A DNA stretch of 64,000 bases from Codonopsis lanceolata. Lineage: Eukaryota > Streptophyta > Magnoliopsida > Asterales > Campanulaceae. The position numbers and the translations under genes were made by a program. Of the stretch, positions 57,736-64,000 are shown piece after piece. The notes below the pieces were generated by a model that saw only the letters and a list, made by a program, of their open reading frames with translations, made no database searches and had not been told where the DNA came from. Each line of letters starts with the position of its first letter. Within the stretch, counting starts at the first letter, position 1. The stretch covers positions 102,949,547 to 103,013,546 of the forward strand of contig CM028377.1 of assembly GCA_013146195.2 (NCBI GenBank), in the 5' to 3' direction.

Positions 57736-58100
57736 AAAGCATCAACCTCAAATGTTTCCCCAAACACCAACCTTCAAATACCAAACGCCAACCCTCCATA
57801 CCAAAACATCAACCCTCCTCAAAATACCAACTTACCCAATCCTCAAGTTAAAAGCTCCAAGCTTCCCCCTCAAAACCAAAACACTAGCCTACCTTTTTCT
57901 AACCACCCACTCTCCATACCAATACACTAAACCTACTCCCCAAACCAACATCAACACCAGTTACCCTCCTCAAAACATCAGTACCACATATCCGCATCCA
58001 AGGAACCTTCCACCTCCAACCCACTCCAAAATATCCCGCATACAAATCCCAAAAGCTATAACCCATAAGACTAGTTACAACCTACCTCCCGTTCAATGAT
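57736..58100 (+). pseudogene. Tat/Ogre-type gag, Pro/Asn/Thr-rich fragment
   Basis: Coding-like, C-rich stretch (ATG 57752) giving Pro/Thr-rich or, one frame over, PNPQVKSSKLPPQNQNTS-type text. Both frames stay open for long, so the true one is unsure. Low-complexity gag linkers of this sort occur in Tat/Ogre elements. Confidence 0.4.
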
Positions 58101-58655
58101 TTTAGTCGTCAGGTAGGGGCTACAAATATTGCACCACCCCACAATGTTTACCAAGTACCTCAATCAACTATGGGGATGAACCGTGCTGCAGCAAATCCTG
58201 TAAATGAATATGATACATCTCCAACCTCGAAAATAGATAGATGTCGAGAATCTCAAAGAAATGACGCTCAGGTCCAAAATACCTGACATGGAGAAATTTG
58301 AAAGGACTAGTTTCCCCATGACACCAGAATGCAATCAAAGAGGGTGCTAGCTTCGAAAAAATGACTTCTAATTTCCACTTGACCTTAGCGGGGGCTATAA
58401 AACAATAGCTCAGGTTAGCAGATAGTAGCACACAAAAACACTTGGGACCAGAATGCTGACAAATTTCAGAAAAGGTATAAGGATAACATTAGCTCTAAGA
58501 ACAAGAGAGAGCTTGAGTCAAGCACCCAAAGAGAAAAGGAATCCTATGCAGATTTCGCGCCTGGATGGAAGAAAAAAAAGTTGCCCAAACTTTGGACAGG
58601 CCTAATCCAGCTAAATCAACTAGGATGTTCATAAAGAATCTCCAACCAGTCTGCC
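58101..58655 (+). other. decayed Tat/Ogre-type pol or linker
   Basis: Frames are short and I see no clear protease, RT or RNase H motif, so most of pol is deleted. Confidence 0.4.
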
Positions 58656-59045
58656 TTGAACATACGGGGGTACCTCCCTTATGGAAACTTCGATGCCATA
58701 GGGGAGGTAGGGATCCGTATAGATGAAGAGATACGGACAGGGCAATTGAAAACCAATACACCTCCCAGCTCATTTCGTTACTCCAAAGGAAAAACAACAT
58801 CATTAGAGGCAGCACTAAACGTTGTAGTGGATATCCCAGCAGCCGTACCACCAGCACGTGACCTGGTATTTTGAGAAAAACTCCCCAGTTACGTCAACAC
58901 TAAGGGAAAATGGAAGTCTCTATGGATGAGACCATACATTGCCAAACAGTTACAGTTAGGGGGTGCCACATTCCTCACCAATCAGGATGGGAAAGATCTC
59001 ATTCAGCCCTTCAACATGGACAAACTCAAAAGATATTATGCATAG
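58656..59045 (+). pseudogene. Tat/Ogre-type integrase C-terminus
   Basis: YGNFDAIGEVGIRIDEEIRTG corresponds to the YGTEAVLPVEVGIPS segment; then, after an in-frame TGA (58872), SYVNTKGKWKSLWMRPYI, LGGATFLTNQDGK and FNMDKLKRYYA, ending at TAG 59043-59045. This ending is characteristic of Tat/Ogre pol. Confidence 0.8.
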
Positions 59046-59289
59046 GGCAAGGTAGTGCTAATATAGTATGAAATAATGGCCAAGACACTTTATCTCTCTC
59101 TTCAGTTCGCTAGGTTGAAAACCCGAAAGGACGACATAGACAAAGGTTAGAGCACAAAAGAAAAGAAATATATAAGAAGAAATAAAGGCTCGGTAGGTTG
59201 AAAACTCGAAAGGGCGGGCTAGGTAAAAGTTAAGAGCAACAAAAAAAAAAAAAAAAAACCAAAAGAAAAAGAAGATAGAGAAAAGTCTC

Positions 59290-59480
59290 CAACATACAGC
59301 CTGCAACATGTAGTCTACGATATAACAATCTCTGTAGAAAAGTCTCCAGCGTAACAGTCTCCAGGATACAACCTAGAGCATGCAGTCTACGACATAACAG
59401 TCTCCATAGTATAGTTTACAATGTACAGTCTACTACATGACAGTCTCCACTTCAGCATGACAGTCTACGACAAAACTGGT
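59290..59480. repeat. degenerate minisatellite (ACAGTCTCCA / CAGTCTACGACAT)
   Basis: About ten alternating copies of ~16-bp half-units: ACAGTCTCCA-type and CAGTCTACGACAT-type, with many changes. Confidence 0.65.
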
Positions 59481-60439
59481 CTTCAACAAGAGTTCTGCCT
59501 TTTGGAAAAGAACTACTTGTATAAGGTAAAAAGTTAGTATGAGAAATTGGCGACCACTCTGATAAGGACAAAAAGGTCAATATCGGGACTAAAAGCATAG
59601 AAGATGCTATGTTGGCCTAGATGAAGAAAACTCTGGCTAACATATCCAATATGACATTTGTTATGTGCCTCCAAAGCCCATCTCAAACACTCACCAAAAG
59701 CCATCTCAAACACATCATCCTAACCTAATTGCTACCAATAGCTTTGTTTCAATCGGTTATAACGTGATCTGAGTCTAAGACAAGACTCCTTGTTAAAACA
59801 TATAAAATATATAAGCATTAAGTAGGGTCCATAACCCACCAATTTTGTGATACTCAGTGATAAAGTGAACTCTGGATCACGACTCTCTTTTTGTCCATTA
59901 GAGTCGTCCCTTTTTTTTTAAGCATACTCATTTCCTCCTCCCTCAAAAATCTCTTCACTCGAATGTTTCTAGGGCTATCCGCCATTAGTCTCTTTCAAGA
60001 GTTTCCTCGTACCAGCTTATAGAATTTGGAATTATCGAGTTATCCTGGAGCTTCTCTCAAGCTCAGTTGGTACCAAAAGTCTCTCATCATCTCTAGAGAC
60101 AGTTGTCCTATTCATCTCACCGGAAGAAACCAAGAAGCTATGCAGCCGTAATCCCTCAAAAACAAACAAGTTATCTTCAGATATAACTAAAAGTGACCCA
60201 AAAATTTACCCACCTTCATACCACATTTTTATCACCTTGTCCTATGTTGTCTTAACATGTTTAAGAAACAGATAGCACACATACACATTCTAGACTCCAT
60301 GTTGAATAGGAAAAAGAAAGTTGCATTTGCATGCTTGCATCTTCTTTTTGCATCTTTTTTGCTTTAGCATATTTTATCAGGTCCTTTGTCGCATTGACCC
60401 CGGGGCAAAATACAAATGTTCTGCCAACACCTTCCAAGG

Positions 60440-60690
60440 AGAGTCAACGCTAACATCAATCAAAAGTGCCGAAGATGGCACATGCCAGTCAATCCTGCCG
60501 AAGATAGCACACATAAGTCCATCCTGCCAAAGATGGCACACATCAATCAAAAATGTCGACGAGGGCCCATAGATCAAACATGTCGATGAAGGCCCAACAT
60601 CAAACATTGATGACGATGGCATATCATCAAGACTGCCGATGGTGACACATCTGTTAATCATGCCAAAGATGGCACGTCTTGATCATAACA
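60440..60690. repeat. degenerate ~32-bp minisatellite (CCGAAGATGGCACA)
   Basis: Seven or so units centred on TGCCGAAGATGGCACA / TGTCGATGAAGGCCCA with CATCAATCAA spacers. The TGCC...GGCA arms are self-complementary in most units. Confidence 0.7.
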
Positions 60691-61194
60691 TCACCGACAA
60701 AGACTTCCCAATCACTACACTCAGCGTAACCTCTTAAATTCATATGATTTCATTTCAATGCACACTAGCCACGCAGCCTGATGTAGGGATAGACCTTGCT
60801 ACTTGTTGTCTAGTTAAAACAACCCTGATGTGAAGCTACGTCTCTCTATTTTCTCCTAGTAGCGCAACCACGACAAAGGGCTAGACTTTTTCGTTACTTT
60901 CTGGACTCGCAACCCAGCATAGGGGGTTCAATCTTTGCTTTGCCTTTCGTCACATAACCCCAATGATGGGTTTGACCTTTCTTTATGCCCCTGGTTATTC
61001 CCGAAACAGGTGTAAACATGTGATCTTGGGAAATGTCCACACACTTATCTTACATAGCCTTCTTCATGCCATGACTTTACGTTCTGCCTTTACATTTATG
61101 TTTTACATCATGTCTTCACATTTCTGTTTTAAATTACGTCTTGACTGCTTTATTTACGTTCTGCTTTCACAAATTCTCTCGACATTAAACATCG

Positions 61195-61365
61195 AGTTTC
61201 CTTTTCTGGGTAAAGCATACCTTAGACATTAAGTATCACTTTCCCTATTCTAGGGGAAATGCATTTGAGAAGTTGCGTCGCTTTTCCCATGCTGGGTTAA
61301 GCACATTTTAGAAATAGTTTCCTTATTCTGGGCGAAAGCACAATTTAAGAATTGCATCACTTTGC
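61195..61365. repeat. degenerate ~60-bp repeat (TTCTGGGTAAAGCA)
   Basis: Three units: TTTTCTGGGTAAAGCA, CATGCTGGGTTAAGCA and TATTCTGGGCGAAAGCA, each followed by TTTTAGA/TTAAGAA-like and ATCACTTT words. Confidence 0.6.
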
Positions 61366-61495
61366 CTATTGTTAGTGAACCCGCGAGGGGTGCAAGTCCC
61401 AGGACTAGGGAATTTTCCACATCCATCTTTCATCGCAGCATCTCAAATCAATGGGCATTTCAGTACGTAAGCATTTCAATTAACACGGACCCTTT

Positions 61496-62466
61496 GCCCT
61501 GCAATGAATATTGCATCATGGCCCCTTACCTACATGACCTTTCTGTGTTGCAATAGATATTACATCACGCCTCTTACCTACATCAATTTTTCGTGTTGCA
61601 ATGGAGATTGCATCATAACCTTCTTACATTCATGACCTTTCTGTGTTGCAATGGATATTGCCTTACCTCCACCGACTTTCTATGCCACAATGGATATTAC
61701 ATCACGTCCTTTTTACCTACATGACCCTTTACGCTACAATGAATATTGCATCATGGCCTCTTACCTTCATGACCTTTCTATGTTGCAATGGTTATTGCAT
61801 CACGCCTCTTACCTACACCGACTTTCCGTGTTGCAATGGAGATTGCATCATAACCTTTTTACCCCATGACCTTTCTGTGTTGCAATGGATATTGCATCAC
61901 CTCCACTGAATTAATGTGTTGCAATGGAGATTGCATCATGGCCTTCTTACCTACATGACATTTCTGTGTTGTAATGGATATTGCATCACCTTCACCGACC
62001 TTCTACATTGTAAGGGATATTTCATAACACCTCTTGCCTGCACCGATTCCGTGTGTTGCAATGGATATTGCATCACACCTCTTACCTGCACTGACTTTCT
62101 GTAATGCAATGAATATTGCATCATGTTCTTCTACCGGCACTTACCTTTTGTGTCGCAATAGATATTGCATCACGTCCTGTTAACCCATGTTTAATTTCTA
62201 TTTGCAACGAATATTGCATTCAGCCCCACGTTTACCTTTCGTGTTACAATAGATATTGCACCAGTTATTTGCATACACTTTCTCTATTAGTGATGCAATA
62301 GATATTACATCAAATACCCGCATCTTGTTTTTTTATGTTGATGAAATGGATGTTACATCGATTATTCGCTTGGAGTTTCTCAGTAAGTGATGCAACGAAT
62401 ATTGCATCGGAATTTGCTTAGGCATCTCTGTTAATGATGCAATGAATATTGCATCAAATATTAGCT
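61496..62466. repeat. ~48-bp minisatellite with conserved dyad, ~20 units
   Basis: Roughly twenty diverged units, each holding a version of TGCAATGGATATTGCA (arms TGCAAT and ATTGCA around GGAT), then CATCACGCCTCTTACC and TACACCGACTTTCTGTGT. The first dozen are most regular; later units keep the dyad while the spacer drifts (ATTAGTGATGCAA type). Because the unit is near a multiple of three, long chance frames appear (61643-61909). Confidence 0.88.
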
Positions 62467-62566
62467 TGGTAAAAGAGCTATCCTAAAAAGAAAACTTTCA
62501 AAAAAGAGAATTATTTTAGGACAGACTATAAATGAAATAAGGAAAATAATTTTGGGACAGAGGGAA
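62467..62566. mobile_element. MITE fragment (mariner/Stowaway-like 3' end)
   Basis: Ends AATTTTGGGACAGAGGGAA followed by TA, the right-hand TIR of plant mariner-type MITEs. The left end is not clear; a related TATTTTAGGACAGA at 62511 suggests internal duplication or a broken copy. Confidence 0.55.
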
Positions 62567-62625
62567 TAATAAAATAGCATATTGTAAGTTCTAACACCAT
62601 AAAACAATAAAATAATTCAGTTATA

Positions 62626-62917
62626 CTCTCTTCGTCCCAAAATTATTGTCTTGTTTTCATTTTTCGTCTGTCACAAGAAAATTGTCATGTTTGTAATTTT
62701 TTTTTTTTTATAAGTAGTCATGTTTGTAATTATTCTTTCTGGACAACATTTTTACAATTTTATCATTACTTTTCCTTACTACTTTAATTATGGGTCATAT
62801 ACACATGAACCGTAAATAAAACTACATATTATACCAATACTAACAATAAAGTCCATTGTTTTTCTTAATATGTGTACCGGGTCCAACAGAATAATAACTT
62901 CAAGGCAGAGAAAGAAC
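62626..62917. mobile_element. mariner/Stowaway-like MITE, 292 bp
   Basis: Starts CTCTCTTCGTCCCAAAATTA and ends TAACTTCAAGGCAGAGAAAGAAC, a worn inverted repeat, with TA on both sides (62624-62625 and 62918-62919). The interior words (TTTTCCTTACTACTTTAATTA, ACAATAAAGTCCATTG, GTGTACCGGGTCCAACAG) are those of plant mariner MITEs as I know them. No coding capacity. Confidence 0.75.
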
Positions 62918-62995
62918 TATGACATACAAAAAAAATCTAAAATATATAAATATTTAATAGCTTAAATATAAAATGATCGTATATATAACAATTTA

Positions 62996-63250
62996 TCTCT
63001 AATCTATATTATAAAACAGTTAGATAATTGACTAAGGTTATTCATTGGCTGAAATTAAATTATCTTAAAAAATTTAACGGCTGAAATTCACCCTCACATT
63101 CATATGTATGAGTAGTTATTCATTTTAACTCCATATTTTTTATTTCCATATTACAAGTCACCCCCTACAATTAATATTATGAGCAGTCACTCATTTTTCT
63201 TCTCTTTATATTTTATCTTCACATTACAAAGTCACACCCTAATACGAATC
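62996..63250 (+). mobile_element. possible Helitron-like 5' end
   Basis: TCTCTAATCTATATTATAAAA after an A resembles the 5' end of plant Helitrons (TCTCTACTATATTAATAAAA), followed by AACGGCTGAAATTCACC. No 3' CTRR hairpin end was found, so this is tentative. Confidence 0.25.
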
Positions 63251-63662
63251 TTCTGAACAGTCACCCCTTATAAAGCATCGATCCTCAACTATCACTTGAA
63301 GCAATGTACCCCTCAAGTGTAACATTTTATTAAACTACACATTCTATTTAAGCATTGTTATTTCAATTGATGAAATCAGATATAGTGGCATCATGTCATA
63401 GACACGGCCATAAAGATCTAGTTGTTTTATAAACAAACCGTGTTGAGCTTTAGCAACCCCAACATACTCTAGCTTAAGCTTGGATTGTTTATCTAACAAA
63501 TCTATATAATTCAAGCTTGGCTTGTTAGCATTACAGACGAGCATAAACCAAGCCTACCGAGCTACGCCAAACTATATTTACAAACTGTTTGATTCACTTG
63601 CAGCCCTAAATGCTCCTCGTATACCTAGAACTAAATTCTATGATACAATTTATATTCATAAC
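63251..63662. other. unassigned, TAAGCTTG-rich intergenic repeat
   Basis: 63380-63575 has scattered TTGAGCTT, TTAAGCTTGG, CAAGCTTGGCTTG and GAGCATAAACCAAGCC words, like a common plant intergenic repeat with GAGCTTGAGCTTG-type units. A 66-codon minus frame lies over it but is not recognised. Confidence 0.35.
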
Positions 63663-64000
63663 TAGAGCTGTCAAATTGGGCTAAAGCCCGCGAGCATGCC
63701 CGCCCAGCCACCTAAAAAGGGAGGGTTGGACCGATGAAATAGATGACCATTTGGATGCATACCTCACGGGCTTTACCCGCATGGGCCACGGGTTTTCCCG
63801 GATCGGGGCGGAACAGGCTGCCCACAAAAAGTTAAAACTAAAAAAATTAAAAATTAAAACTTAGATCTTCTCATGTTCTCATACAGTCAATAATACTCGT
63901 TCTATATTTCTCAAAACTCAAAATATCACTGCCGCGTCTTCCTATTCCATCTTCGACTGCGGCAGTGGCGGCGCCTCCAGCTCAGGCAAGTGGCAGCTCT
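63663..64000 (+). mobile_element. hAT-like element 5' end, runs out of window
   Basis: Starts TAGAGCTGTCAAATTGGGC, like 51758, followed by GC-rich GGGC/GCCC words and then, from 63925, CCGCGTCTTCC...GGCGGCGCC sequence that could be the start of a coding or leader part. The rest lies outside the window. Confidence 0.4.

Larger units (their letters stand above)
59046..62466 (+). other. long repeat-filled 3' UTR of Tat/Ogre-type element (2)
   Basis: About 3.4 kb without ORFs of protein character, following pol. GAAAACCCGAAAGGACG and GGGCGGGCTAGG(T) words near 59120 and 59210 are typical just after Tat/Ogre pol. Four separate minisatellite blocks lie inside. 61080-61205 matches the segment that directly precedes the LTR in element 1 (52570-52712). 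No 3' LTR is visible before the MITEs. Confidence 0.7.

Noticed and set aside
61496..62466. CRISPR-like or protein-repeat reading of the spaced repeats
   Set aside because: Units are diverged, spacers are related to one another, the context is a plant retrotransposon 3' UTR, and the long frames come from a unit length near a multiple of three.

Overview
This window is eukaryotic, almost certainly flowering-plant (eudicot-like) heterochromatin. I find no credible host gene, rRNA, tRNA or CRISPR array. Nearly everything is transposable-element DNA: plant L1-type LINE, Ty1/copia of the SIRE/Maximus type with an extra env-like ORF, Ty3/gypsy of the Athila type (tRNA-Asp primer site), chromovirus type (integrase with chromodomain) and Tat/Ogre type (degenerate tRNA-Arg-like primer site, repeat-filled 3' UTR), plus MITEs and hAT-like ends. 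The DNA is AT-rich and the elements are nested and broken. Two 100-N gaps (4548-4647, 40850-40949) mark assembly joins.

Layout. 1-4955: dispersed repeat R, a long LTR (family A), a gap, and an inverted piece of R. 4971-10625: a nearly full-length LINE inserted in inverted R, with a 15-bp target duplication and poly(A) tail; the empty site survives in the other R copy (27425-27439). 10641-17680: inverted A, inverted B and direct A LTR segments joined at short microhomologies. 17680-28714: a minus-strand SIRE-like element (LTR, PPT, env-like ORF) whose env-like ORF was split by a 3.8-kb family-B solo LTR (20846-24662) with a perfect 5-bp duplication; then R copy 2. 28716-31864: Athila-type LTR, primer site and gag, cut by a chromovirus in minus orientation (LTR 31865-34925, integrase and chromodomain 34937-36130). 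A second chromovirus-type LTR (about 37346-40250) and RNase H/integrase pieces run to the gap. 40950-50666: a plus-strand SIRE-like element (gag, protease, integrase, RT, RNase H, env-like region, PPT, 3' LTR). 50667-62466: two Tat/Ogre-type elements, the second with LTR, primer site, gag, integrase end and a long 3' UTR made of several minisatellites. 62467-64000: MITEs, a possible Helitron end and a hAT-like end.

Most interesting: (1) a series of stem-loops shared by diverged LTRs (B, 31865-34925, about 37346-40250, partly A), one with a compensatory base-pair change; (2) a roughly 48-bp minisatellite whose every unit carries a TGCAAT/ATTGCA dyad, in a Tat 3' UTR holding three other repeat families; (3) promoter-like sequence (ACGT element, TATA box, pyrimidine patch, telo-box) just before the SIRE env-like ORF; (4) CpG-rich palindromes upstream of TATA boxes in two LTR lineages; (5) block-wise sequence corruption around CG/CAG/CTG sites that looks like a base-calling or consensus effect of methylated DNA. 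All family names rest on motifs read by eye; no database search was possible.
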